This document shows positions 54,420 to 61,396 of a stretch of 64,000 bases of DNA, piece by piece; the stretch's first letter is position 1; the number at the start of each line of letters is the position of its first letter. The stretch lies in contig NZ_KQ759763.1 of the NCBI RefSeq assembly GCF_001482195.1, positions 3,881,559 through 3,945,558 of the forward strand, read 5' to 3'. The translations under genes were made by a program, and so were the position numbers. The DNA is from Luteimonas abyssi. Lineage in GTDB: Bacteria; Pseudomonadota; Gammaproteobacteria; Xanthomonadales; Xanthomonadaceae. Under the pieces are notes generated by a model. That model worked only from the letters and a program-made list of their open reading frames with translations, was not told the origin of the DNA and did not search any database.

Positions 54420-54652
54420 GGGCGCTGCGCTGCGAGGCGCCCAGCGACCTTGGCGAACGCGGGCGTTACCGCCCTGAAAGTGCCGGTAACGCCGGATAGA
54501 GTGGTTTGCCTGATAACACCAGCGTGCCGTGAAGCCTCGTGACGCGGTGCCTCCCCGCAAAGGACTGATCTTTGTAGGATTTTTCTGATAGCGGGGCCGC
54601 GAGTGGCGGCGCATACTCCGGTGCAACACCCCATTTTTGGGGGCTAATAGTA

Positions 54653-54659
54653 GTTAGGC
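54653..54659 (+). other. Left boundary core site of the cassette array (attI-like GTTAGGC)
   Basis: The heptamer GTTAGGC fits the integrase core consensus GTTRRRY. Its reverse complement GCCTAAC is exactly the heptamer that begins the attC site closing the first cassette (55134-55140), as required for a cassette that was once a circle. No integrase gene lies within about 250 bp on either strand. A small CCCC-ATTTTT-GGGG hairpin precedes it at 54629-54642. Confidence 0.6.
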
Positions 54660-54671
54660 AACAAAGCAAGC

Positions 54672-55139
54672 ATGTCGCTACTGATCCAAGAAGTTCCAAC
54701 AGCAGATGTCCCGATGGATTTGCTGCTACTTGCCGATCCTTCGGAAGACAAGGTTCGCTCCTACTTGCCGAGGTCAAAGTGCTTCGTTGCTTCATATGAT
54801 GGGGCTGTTGTTGGCGCGTGTGTAGTTCAGTCACTTGGCTCCGGCACATATGAACTTATGAACATTTCCGTACATCCAGCCCATCAGAAATTCCGCTACG
54901 GTACCGCGCTCCTGAAATGGGTCATTGATTTCTTCCGTGGATCTGGAGCAAGTCAAATGGAGGTAGGTACTGGCTCATTTGGGTATCAACTTGCTTTCTA
55001 CCAGAGACATGGCTTTCGTGTTACGAGCATTGACCGTGACTTCTTCGCCAGAAACTACCCAGAGCCAATATTCGAGGACGGCATCCAACTCTTTGATATG
55101 CTGCGTCTCACACTGAGGTATTCTGGCAATGTTGCCTAA
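54672..55139 (+). CDS. Cassette 1: GNAT-family N-acetyltransferase
   Basis: A 155-residue acetyltransferase starts MSLLIQEVPTADVPMDLLLL. The acetyl-CoA region is LMNISVHPAHQKFRYGTALL, followed by VGTGSFGYQLAFYQRHGFRV. The substrate is unknown. It might be an antibiotic, amine or peptide, and such enzymes are common cassette cargo. Base composition is far more AT-rich than flanking genes, and the stop codon lies inside the attC site. It begins only 13 bp after the core site, with little room for its own promoter. Confidence 0.85.
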   Translation: MSLLIQEVPTADVPMDLLLLADPSEDKVRSYLPRSKCFVASYDGAVVGACVVQSLGSGTYELMNISVHPAHQKFRYGTALLKWVIDFFRGSGASQMEVGTGSFGYQLAFYQRHGFRVTSIDRDFFARNYPEPIFEDGIQLFDMLRLTLRYSGNVA

Positions 55140-55193
55140 CAATTCATTCAAGCCGACGCCGCTTCGCAGCGCGGCTTAATTCAGGCGTTAGGT
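55134..55193 (+). repeat. attC recombination site 1
   Basis: This 60-bp site begins with R'' GCCTAAC and ends with R' GTTAGGT. The inner arms AAGCCG...CGGCTT pair, around a GC-rich apex (ACGCCGCTTCGCAGCG). The body is nearly identical to attC 2 and 3, differing mainly in the core heptamers, as expected of single-strand-folded integron sites. Confidence 0.9.
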
Positions 55194-55287
55194 GTGCAGC
55201 AAAAGAAGTCGCAGTTTGTGAGACTAGTGCTTGTCAGGCTTTACGAGCGGTAATGGCTCAACAATCTGATAACCCGGGAGAAGCACA

Positions 55288-55506
55288 ATGCCAAACTTCA
55301 TCCTCAACAGAAATGCTCAATCGAATGGCGATCATGAGGTTCATAACACCACATCGGGGTGTTCCTTCATGCCGGACAGCTCAAATCAGATAGACCTCGG
55401 TTGGCACTCAAACTGCCATGGTGCTGTATCTGAGGCAAAACGACGCTATCCAAACGAAAAGATCAATGGTTGTTACTACTGTGCAAATGACTGCCATACC
55501 ACCTAG
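55288..55506 (+). CDS. Cassette 2: small Cys/His-rich protein
   Basis: The 72-residue product MPNFILNRNAQSNGDHEVHN... has five cysteines and several histidines: GCSFMPDSSNQ, LGWHSNCHGAV and NGCYYCANDCHTT. The pattern suggests metal binding or disulphides. It has no signal peptide. I recall similar short proteins in other genomes, always of unknown function. ATG 55288 has CGGGAGAAGC upstream. The gene lies between attC 1 and 2. Confidence 0.75.
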   Translation: MPNFILNRNAQSNGDHEVHNTTSGCSFMPDSSNQIDLGWHSNCHGAVSEAKRRYPNEKINGCYYCANDCHTT

Positions 55507-55521
55507 CCGCACGACTTGCAC

Positions 55522-55581
55522 ACCTAACAATTCATTCAAGCCGACGCCGCTTCGCGGCGCGGCTTAATTCAGTTGTTAGAA
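55522..55581 (+). repeat. attC recombination site 2
   Basis: This 60-bp site has R'' ACCTAAC (exact reverse complement of the GTTAGGT that opens cassette 2) and R' GTTAGAA. Its body is the same as attC 1 apart from a few apex bases and the bases next to R'. Confidence 0.9.
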
Positions 55582-55600
55582 CTCAGGGGAAGTTTTCGCA

Positions 55601-56995
55601 ATGCTGACCTTCAAGACACAGTTTCCAATTTCATCATCTACAACGATGGAGGAGCTTCTAGAGTGCTGCCGCACTTGGATCAAGAAGAGCCCGCACACGA
55701 AGCTTTCGAACTCCATCCCCGAAGATGCCAGCAACGGGAAGTTTGGAGACGATGAGGAGTCTGCAAACTTTGCGAGCTACATTTCTGAATCAAATTCCAC
55801 TGGTGGCGTCCGGTATGAGAAAACAGATAACGAAGACGTCCGGTGGGTAACGGACGTAGTAGGACATAAGACTGAAGACGCCTTCTGGGTGAGCATTCAG
55901 CTGAACGTGGACTCTGAGCTGCCAGTGGAGCGTCTTGAGCAAGGGAAACGCCCGTATATCGTAAAGCTCCTCATGGAGCGCTTCTCAGGAGGGCATGACG
56001 GCAGCCTTCCTGTGACTGACCAGCCAACTTATCTGGCGGAGACTGACACTGACCTTGCCGAGCAGATCATCTGTGCCAGCACTGGGAGCGTAATGCCGGT
56101 CGTCTATGCAAGCAGAGACTCCAAAGAAGAGCTGCTAATTGACCCATCTCGGCTGTCGAAGTGGATATCTGGCATGGCTCACGTGATTGTGGAGCCTAGC
56201 CGAAGGTTTTCATCTCAGATCATGCGGCAGGTGTACGGTGAGAATGTCTACGGAGGTGCCGTTGCCATCTATTGGCCGGACGGGATCGGAAAGTGGACTT
56301 ATCTCCCAGGGAAGTGGAACAGCTCTGAAGCACTGAACGCCGCAATTTCTAGAAAGGTAAGAATGTCTCTTCTTTACCAACGTGCTCGACGCGAATGCAC
56401 GTGGTCATACCTGCAAGAAATGGTATCTCGCCAGAAGCTTGATGAGCTAAGAGCGTCTGGCTCCGGAAACATCGACGAGTACATCGAACATTTCGATAGA
56501 GAGATTGCTGCGAAGGACGAAGAGATCCTGAGGTTAGAGGCAGAGATTATTAGAGTTCGCTATAGCAAGAGGGGAGAGCGATCCTCCCCTGGCAGCGGGG
56601 AGAATTCAATAGTTCTTCAAACGAATGAGACTGACCTCTACCAAGGCGAGCAACTTGGGCTGATTACAGACGCCCTTCAAGTAGCAGCAGAATCATCAGA
56701 GCAGCACTCCCGCAGGCGTCAGGTCTTCGATTCGCTGATTGATAACAATGAGAACCCGGGAGATCGAGAGGACCTACTAGATCGGCTTAAAGAGACGCTC
56801 CGGAACTACACATCGCTAACCTCTCCAGTGCGTTCTGAGTTAGAGGATATCGGCTTCGTGATCTACGAAGAAGGCAAGCACTACAAGCTTCTATTTCAAG
56901 ACGACTCGCGCTATCCGTTCACACTACCTAAAACTGGGAGTGACTGGCGCGGCGGCTTAAATGCCTTCTCAGACTTGAAGAAGAAGGTCTTCTAG
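55601..56995 (+). CDS. Cassette 3: large protein of unknown function, possible defence gene
   Basis: A 464-residue acidic protein starts at ATG 55601 behind AGGGGAAG. I do not recognise the N-terminal 280 residues, which look like a mixed alpha/beta fold (for example VVGHKTEDAFWVSIQLNVD and VYGGAVAIYWPDG). Residues about 292-320 form a charged coiled coil. Residues about 405-464 (SELEDIGFVIYEEGKHYKLL ... LPKTGSDWRGGLNAFSDLKK) resemble a small HicA/dsRBD-like module with H427. It has no signal or membrane segment. At about 1.5 kb the cassette is unusually long. A role in phage defence or as a toxin is only a hypothesis. Confidence 0.7.
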   Translation: MLTFKTQFPISSSTTMEELLECCRTWIKKSPHTKLSNSIPEDASNGKFGDDEESANFASYISESNSTGGVRYEKTDNEDVRWVTDVVGHKTEDAFWVSIQLNVDSELPVERLEQGKRPYIVKLLMERFSGGHDGSLPVTDQPTYLAETDTDLAEQIICASTGSVMPVVYASRDSKEELLIDPSRLSKWISGMAHVIVEPSRRFSSQIMRQVYGENVYGGAVAIYWPDGIGKWTYLPGKWNSSEALNAAISRKVRMSLLYQRARRECTWSYLQEMVSRQKLDELRASGSGNIDEYIEHFDREIAAKDEEILRLEAEIIRVRYSKRGERSSPGSGENSIVLQTNETDLYQGEQLGLITDALQVAAESSEQHSRRRQVFDSLIDNNENPGDREDLLDRLKETLRNYTSLTSPVRSELEDIGFVIYEEGKHYKLLFQDDSRYPFTLPKTGSDWRGGLNAFSDLKKKVF

Positions 56996-57002
56996 GCCTG
57001 AG

Positions 57003-57062
57003 TTCTAACAATTCATTCAAGCCGACGCCGCTTCGCGGAGCGGCTTAATTCAGGTGTTAGCG
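57003..57062 (+). repeat. attC recombination site 3
   Basis: This 60-bp site has R'' TTCTAAC (exact reverse complement of the GTTAGAA opening cassette 3) and R' GTTAGCG. Its body matches attC 1 and 2. Confidence 0.9.
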
Positions 57063-57147
57063 CCCATGAGCGAGACCAATGCGATTCGACCGATCAAATG
57101 ACCCATCTCCTATCTCTGCAACTCTGGCCGTAGAGCGCGGGAGCCGT

Positions 57148-57423
57148 ATGATCAATTGGCCGGTGAAACTGATAATGGCCGCGGGATTCGGGCTGGGCTG
57201 GCTTCTTCTCAACCGCGACAACTTGTTTGGGCTCTTGGCAGCTGCTGGAGGATTTCTAGGAGCTTGGTTTTGGTGGTCGTATTTCGTCCCCCAGTGGCGC
57301 AACTGGGCTCATTCTCGCGGCGCAGACCCGGACGAACTTCAGGCGCTCGGCGTGCAAGCCAATCTTCTTTGGCCAAGAGGATCCGTGTTTGAGCGCACCG
57401 AGATTCGTCGGCGTGGGCGCTAG
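57148..57423 (+). CDS. Cassette 4: small membrane protein
   Basis: The 91-residue product starts MINWPVKLIMAAGFGLGWLL with two hydrophobic segments (residues about 6-22 and 27-47). A soluble basic tail follows. GGGAG lies 4 nt upstream of ATG 57148; an earlier in-frame ATG at 57079 adds 23 residues. The stop codon TAG falls within the degenerate R'' of the last attC. Function is unknown; small two-helix proteins are frequent cassette products. Confidence 0.7.
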   Translation: MINWPVKLIMAAGFGLGWLLLNRDNLFGLLAAAGGFLGAWFWWSYFVPQWRNWAHSRGADPDELQALGVQANLLWPRGSVFERTEIRRRGR

Positions 57424-57477
57424 TAATTCATTCAAGCCGGCGCCGTTTCGCGGTGCGGCTTCACTCTGCAACTGTCT
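57418..57477 (+). repeat. Degenerate terminal attC site (4)
   Basis: The body AATTCATTCAAGCCGGCGCC follows CGCTAGT, where the intact site would read CGCTAAC to match the GTTAGCG opening cassette 4. At the position of R' (57471) the sequence is ACTGTCT, so the right core is lost. The site should no longer recombine, which fixes cassette 4 in place. Confidence 0.75.
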
Positions 57478-57506
57478 TGCGCTAGGCGTGTTCGGATCGC
57501 CATCGA

Positions 57507-57746
57507 CAATCCTCTCGCGACGCGCAGTTCGTCCCGCCGCCTGGCATTGACGATCGTCAGCAGCTTCCGCATGTAGGCGATCAGCGCGACCTTTCCGAGC
57601 TTTCCGCGCGCCCTGAGTTGTCGGTGGTGCGCACGCATCGTCGTATCCCGCCGCGCCGCCAGACCGGTGTCATGGCGTTGCGCATGCGGCTGGCGTACGA
57701 GTTGCATGTCGAGGCACTGACGGACGCGCCTGCGTGCGGCGATGAA
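57507..57746 (-). pseudogene. Remnant of an IS110-family transposase C-terminus
   Basis: The minus-strand frame reads ...RRRVRQCLDM... then GKLGKVALIAYMRKLLTIVN. The latter block is the hallmark of the Transposase_20 C-terminal part of IS110 elements, where a catalytic serine normally lies upstream. Only about 80 codons remain, partly garbled between the two blocks, and no terminal structures are visible. It abuts the right end of the cassette array and may have cut it. Confidence 0.6.
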
Positions 57747-57982
57747 GCGCCTGTGGCGTCTTCGATATGAGAGCGCAATGAGCGTGCGAGGAATTACCGA
57801 GCGACGGTGATCGGTGATGGTGCGGACGCGGCGCACGCCACACGAGCCCTGTTACGTCGGCCTGTACGTCCGAAGGGGAGTCCCGGAAGCGAGGTCTTCT
57901 GTCTGACCCACATTTCAGAAAAGTCCTACATGCCGTCGTCCAAAACGTGCCGTTTCCCCGCTTGACGCTCCCTCGCGCTCCG

Positions 57983-58198
57983 TAGCAGACTCGATCCCAA
58001 GGAGCGTAGAAACTCCCCAGGTAGCGGTTCCCACCTCCGTCAAACCGGTGGGTTTTTTGTGTCCGCATGTCTGCGGGCATGAGCTGACGCGATGTCTGCG
58101 TCGGGAGGGCGGCTAATACAACACCCTCCGGGGAAATACGCCCGCCGTCTACCTGCGGTTTCTAACCTCCCGACTTCCCGTCCACCCGTGTGGACGGG
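57983..58198 (+). ncRNA. C4-antisense-RNA-like leader upstream of the XAC0095-like gene
   Basis: The order of elements is: a small stem GGAG / CTCC (58001-58016), an intrinsic terminator at 58030-58058, and then GGAGGG at 58104-58109. This last can pair either with CCCTCC 58124-58129 or, shifted by one base, with CCTCCC 58166-58171. A 9-bp stem CCCGTCCAC / GTGGACGGG at 58177-58198 lies just before the gene's ribosome site. Phage C4 antisense RNAs have this logic, in which a short RNA ending at a terminator pairs with downstream leader sequence. The assignment rests on pattern memory and needs a covariance model. Confidence 0.5.
58030..58058 (+). terminator. Intrinsic terminator within the C4-like leader
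   Basis: The stem CCCACC / GGTGGG has an 11-nt loop and is followed by six T. It would release a short leader RNA of about 70 nt if transcription starts near 57985-57995. Confidence 0.75.
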
Positions 58199-58224
58199 CA
58201 CTTCATGGAATGAGGGAGACGACG

Positions 58225-58890
58225 ATGTCGAAGTTCGAGACGGAAGACCGTGGTACGCAGGGTTACTTCCTGCCGGAGGAGAGCCATGCCCAGTTGCACA
58301 CGCTGCAGCAGCACCTCGCGTCGCTGTCGCGTCTGTCGCCGCCGCGTGTGGACGACGAGGCGAACGGTCTGGAGATCGAGACGCTGACGCTTGCCGGCTG
58401 CATGAAACAGTTCGCCGAGCAGGTACAGGAGGTGCTGGACGCGATGGCCGGGCCGGCGCGGCTGCAGGCGGACGGGCGCGCGGTGGTGGCCGGGACGGCG
58501 AGCGACGCTGGGGACGATTCCCGTGAGGACGCCGAACCCGAGGCTGCGCAGGCCGACGACTTCAGGTTCGGCATGACGATGGATCAGCTGGACGAAGCCA
58601 ACCGGCTTCTCGATCTGCTGGGGGCGCAAGGGGATCTGCTGATGGCCAGTGGCGGCGGCGATCTCGCGGACGGCACCGTCGTCGTGATCGGCGCGGCGAT
58701 CTTCGACGGCGCGGACGCCATGAAGGACATGATCCATGAGATCGCATCGCAGCGGCTCGCAGCGAAGGCCAAGACCGGCAAGCGGGTGCGGGAAATGCCG
58801 GCCGGGTACGACCTCGACGCTGTGGCCTCGCCGGGGCAGCGTCTGACGGTGCAGGCCGTCGTGGAACCTCGCGCAACGCGCATGCATTGA
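58225..58890 (+). CDS. XAC0095-like family protein
   Basis: The product has 221 residues. The first part (residues about 10-75: GYFLPEESHAQLHTLQQHLA ... AGCMKQFAEQVQEVLDAMAG) matches the XAC0095-like domain known from Xanthomonadales. An acidic linker leads to a second helical segment (FRFGMTMDQLDEANRLLDLL, GAAIFDGADAMKDMIHEIA). That segment is reminiscent of small DUF3077/DUF6124-type proteins, which I recall near C4-like leaders in Pseudomonas (unverified). Function is unknown. ATG 58225 has GAGGGAG 6 nt upstream; an ATG at 58210 is less likely. Confidence 0.75.
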   Translation: MSKFETEDRGTQGYFLPEESHAQLHTLQQHLASLSRLSPPRVDDEANGLEIETLTLAGCMKQFAEQVQEVLDAMAGPARLQADGRAVVAGTASDAGDDSREDAEPEAAQADDFRFGMTMDQLDEANRLLDLLGAQGDLLMASGGGDLADGTVVVIGAAIFDGADAMKDMIHEIASQRLAAKAKTGKRVREMPAGYDLDAVASPGQRLTVQAVVEPRATRMH

Positions 58891-59143
58891 GCCCCGCAGG
58901 CGCAGCGCGGCACAGTCGCGTTGCGCCTGGCGCACGAGGGCATGTTCCGCTGCCGCGCCGGCGGGAATATCCTACAGTCGCTTGCCGGACATCCGATCGA
59001 GGGACGCCATTGATCTGCTGGGCTTTCATCTTCGAAGCACCCAGGGCCGATCCACTGATCGATCGCGTCGTCATCGAACGGGGCGGTGTGCGCAGTACGA
59101 TCGTGGCGATCCCGGACACGGCATGTTCCCGGTCGTACGCGCC

Positions 59144-59890
59144 ATGCTGACGCTCTACATCGCCAACAAGAATTACTCGTCGTGGTCGCTCAGGCCGTGG
59201 CTGTTGCTGCACCAACTCGGCCTGCCGTTCGAGGAGCGGTTGATGCCGTTCGGATGGAACGCCGATGCGGAAGGCTTCCGCGCGTTCTCGCCGACCGGCC
59301 GTGTGCCTTGTCTGGTCGACGGGGATCGGGTGGTCTGGGATTCGCTGGCGATCGTGGAATACATCGCGGAGTCGGCACCGGGCGCCTGGCCGCGCGATGC
59401 GCACGCGCGCGCCTGGGCGCGGTCGGCGACGGCGGAGATGCATGCGGGGTTTTCCAGCATCCGCGACATCTGCACGATGAACCTGGGGTTGCGTGTGCGC
59501 CTGCACGAGGTGTCGCCGGCGTTGCAGGCCGAGTGGGAACGGGTGGATGCGCTGTGGCGGCAGGGACTCGACACCTTCGGCGGCCCGTTCCTGGCGGGCC
59601 CGGCGTTCACTGCGGTCGATGCGTTCTACGCGCCGCTCGCATTCCGCGTGCAGACCTATGCGCCGGATCTCTCGCCCGCGTCCCGGGCGTACGTGGATCG
59701 CCTGCTCGCGCTTGCGCACATGCAGGCGTGGTACGCGGCGGCCTTGCGCGAACCCTGGCGCGACGAGGCGCATGAAGCCGAGGCGCGGCAGGCAGGCGCA
59801 TGGATCGAAGACTTCCGGGTCGCGGCGGGGCCGTCGCCCGGGACGCCGCCAGCGGCGGCTGCCGTACGTCCCCTGACGCGGAGGGAATAG
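59144..59890 (+). CDS. Glutathione S-transferase family protein
   Basis: The product has 248 residues. The thioredoxin-fold half opens LTLYIANKNYSSWSLRPWLL, with Ser residues placed where GST active sites lie. It contains the cis-Pro region TGRVPCLVDGDRVVWDSLAI (ES/DS motif for glutathione). The helical half begins about residue 85. A C-terminal extension of about 30 residues is Pro/Ala-rich. The substrate is unknown. ATG 59144 is preferred over 59123 because it opens the first beta strand. Confidence 0.88.
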   Translation: MLTLYIANKNYSSWSLRPWLLLHQLGLPFEERLMPFGWNADAEGFRAFSPTGRVPCLVDGDRVVWDSLAIVEYIAESAPGAWPRDAHARAWARSATAEMHAGFSSIRDICTMNLGLRVRLHEVSPALQAEWERVDALWRQGLDTFGGPFLAGPAFTAVDAFYAPLAFRVQTYAPDLSPASRAYVDRLLALAHMQAWYAAALREPWRDEAHEAEARQAGAWIEDFRVAAGPSPGTPPAAAAVRPLTRRE

Positions 59891-59893
59891 GCG

Positions 59894-60142
59894 ATGCTGG
59901 AACTGCGGCCGAACTGCGAATGCTGCGACCGGGATCTTCCGCCCGATGCGGCGGCGATGATCTGTACCTTCGAATGCACGTTCTGCGCCGAATGCGTGGC
60001 GACGGTGTTGGCCGGCGTCTGCCCCAACTGCGGCGGCGGCTTCTCGCGCAGGCCGGTGCGTCCGGCGCATCTGCTGGTGGTGTATCCGGCGTCCACCCGG
60101 CGTGTGCTCAAGACCGAGGGGTGCCGGCGAGGCAGCACCTGA
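59894..60142 (+). CDS. DUF1272 zinc-ribbon-like protein
   Basis: The 82-residue product MLELRPNCECCDRDLPPDAA then CTFECTFCAECVATVLAGVC has at least nine cysteines in CxxC pairs (CECC, CTFC, CAEC, CPNC), a probable zinc-binding fold. The family is of unknown function. It begins 3 bp after the GST stop, so it is co-transcribed with it. Confidence 0.9.
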   Translation: MLELRPNCECCDRDLPPDAAAMICTFECTFCAECVATVLAGVCPNCGGGFSRRPVRPAHLLVVYPASTRRVLKTEGCRRGST

Positions 60143-60166
60143 TCCAGCCGATACGAGGAGCGACAC

Positions 60167-60334
60167 ATGGCGGTTTTCAGCAATCTCTTGATCCTGGGGT
60201 ACGTTCTTGTTCCGCCGATCATCGGCGCGTACCTGCTGATGTTGCTGTCGCGTTTCGTCAAGGCGCAGCAGCGCGCGACCGGTGCGCTGTGCGGATCGCC
60301 GACGGATCGTCCGACGACGCATGAGGTGCCGTGC
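60167..60334 (+). other. In-frame upstream segment with strong ribosome site and one transmembrane helix
   Basis: ATG 60167 follows GAGGAGCGACAC, a better ribosome site than that of the downstream start. It reads MAVFSNLLILGYVLVPPIIG through a helix and 25 polar residues, then continues in frame into the secreted protein that starts at 60335. Either the true gene starts here (247 residues with two hydrophobic N-terminal segments), or a small membrane peptide gene has lost its stop. Confidence 0.4.
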
Positions 60335-60910
60335 ATGAAACGATGGTTTGCAGGCCTGGCACTCGCCGCACTGCTGCCCCTGTCGGCAACGGCGCAATCG
60401 CCCCGTCTACCGGAGTTGCGCGACGAGCTCTTGCAGATGCGCGACGTCGATCAGGCCGTGCGTGCCGGCGCGTTGACCACGCCCGAGGAGATCGAGGCGA
60501 TGAGCGCCGCCGACGCCCGTCATACCGCGCGGCTGAAGCAGATCGTCGCCGCGCACGGCTGGCCGTCGACGGCCCTGGTCGGCGAGGACGGGGCGCAGGC
60601 GGCGTGGTTGCTGGCCCAGCATGCCGACGCGGATCCCGATTTCCAGCGCGAGGTACTCGCGCTGATCGAGCCGCTGGTGGCCAGCGGCGACGTGCAGGCG
60701 GCGAACTACGCCTATCTGTGGGATCGCACCCATGCGCCCCAGCGCTACGGCACCCAGGGGCGCTGCGTGGGCGAGGACGCTTGGGCGCCGCGCGAGATCG
60801 AGGATGAGGAGGGTCTCGAGGCGCGCCGGGCCGAGGTCGGCCTGCCGCCGATGGCCGACTACATCCCGCGCGTGTCCACGCTGTGCCGGCTCGCCGATCC
60901 CACGCCTTGA
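60335..60910 (+). CDS. Secreted DUF6624-type protein
   Basis: A 191-residue product has a clear signal peptide (MKRWFAGLALAALLPLSATA, then QSPRLPELRDELLQMRDVDQ). The mature part has helical repeats such as DPDFQREVLALIEPLVASGD and NYAYLWDRTHAPQRYGTQGR. It ends MADYIPRVSTLCRLADPTP. This is the pattern of DUF6624 proteins, of unknown role. The start choice follows the signal peptide; see the upstream in-frame segment. Confidence 0.75.
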   Translation: MKRWFAGLALAALLPLSATAQSPRLPELRDELLQMRDVDQAVRAGALTTPEEIEAMSAADARHTARLKQIVAAHGWPSTALVGEDGAQAAWLLAQHADADPDFQREVLALIEPLVASGDVQAANYAYLWDRTHAPQRYGTQGRCVGEDAWAPREIEDEEGLEARRAEVGLPPMADYIPRVSTLCRLADPTP

Positions 60911-61020
60911 GCGGTCGTGGGGCCGACGCCGCGCGTCGGACGGCGCCCGGACCCCGCTAGGCGACGCCATGCTCTCGGTGCAGAATCGCGCCTTGGTCTG
61001 ATCGGCGGGGCAGGTGTCTG

Positions 61021-61338
61021 GTGGGATGGTCCAGGGTGTACGCAGTCGTGCTGGCGGCAGTGCTGTTGTCCGGCTGCCATGTGTCCGTCGACTCGGGCGG
61101 GCAGAAGATCGTGGGCGCCGGGGTCACGTTCGTGGTGCCGTATCGGACATCTCAGATCAGTAGCGGCCCCTCGCAGATCGACTACAGAAGCGAGGGGCTC
61201 AATGCGAGCACGGACGGAGACACGTTGCTCGTCGACGGACGGTCCTACGGTGGGCTCTCGCCCGGCGACGTCGTCGACCTGACCGAACAGGGCGTCGTCA
61301 AGGTCAACGGCGTCGCGCGTGCCGCGGACGACCGCTGA
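61021..61338 (+). CDS. Small lipoprotein, unknown function
   Basis: The 105-residue product has the lipobox VVLAAVLLSGC near its start. A beta-rich domain follows: GGQKIVGAGVTFVVPYRTSQ, NASTDGDTLLVDGRSYGGL and GDVVDLTEQGVVKVNGVAR. I do not recognise the family. GTG 61021 is used; GTG 61036 is an alternative closer to the lipobox. Confidence 0.65.
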   Translation: MGWSRVYAVVLAAVLLSGCHVSVDSGGQKIVGAGVTFVVPYRTSQISSGPSQIDYRSEGLNASTDGDTLLVDGRSYGGLSPGDVVDLTEQGVVKVNGVARAADDR

Positions 61339-61396
61339 CGATGCCGTCAGTCGACGAGGCTCTGCACGCCTGGCCGGCGGCGGCCGCGAGGATTCG

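Larger units (their letters stand above)
57478..58224. other. Non-coding stretch between cassette array and XAC0095-like gene
   Basis: About 750 bp without an intact gene. It contains the IS110 remnant (57507-57746) and the C4-like RNA leader (57983-58198), listed separately. The TTGACG at 57962-57967 may be a -35 element for the leader. I see nothing else in 57747-57960. Confidence 0.5.

Noticed and set aside
54420..54671. Search for an integron integrase next to the cassette array
   Set aside because: Neither strand has an open frame with tyrosine-recombinase motifs here, nor between the last attC and 58200. Only a transposase remnant was found.
54653..57477. Possible CRISPR array
   Set aside because: The repeats are 60 bp, spaced 400-1500 bp apart with genes between them, and each can fold on itself. 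This is attC structure, not CRISPR.
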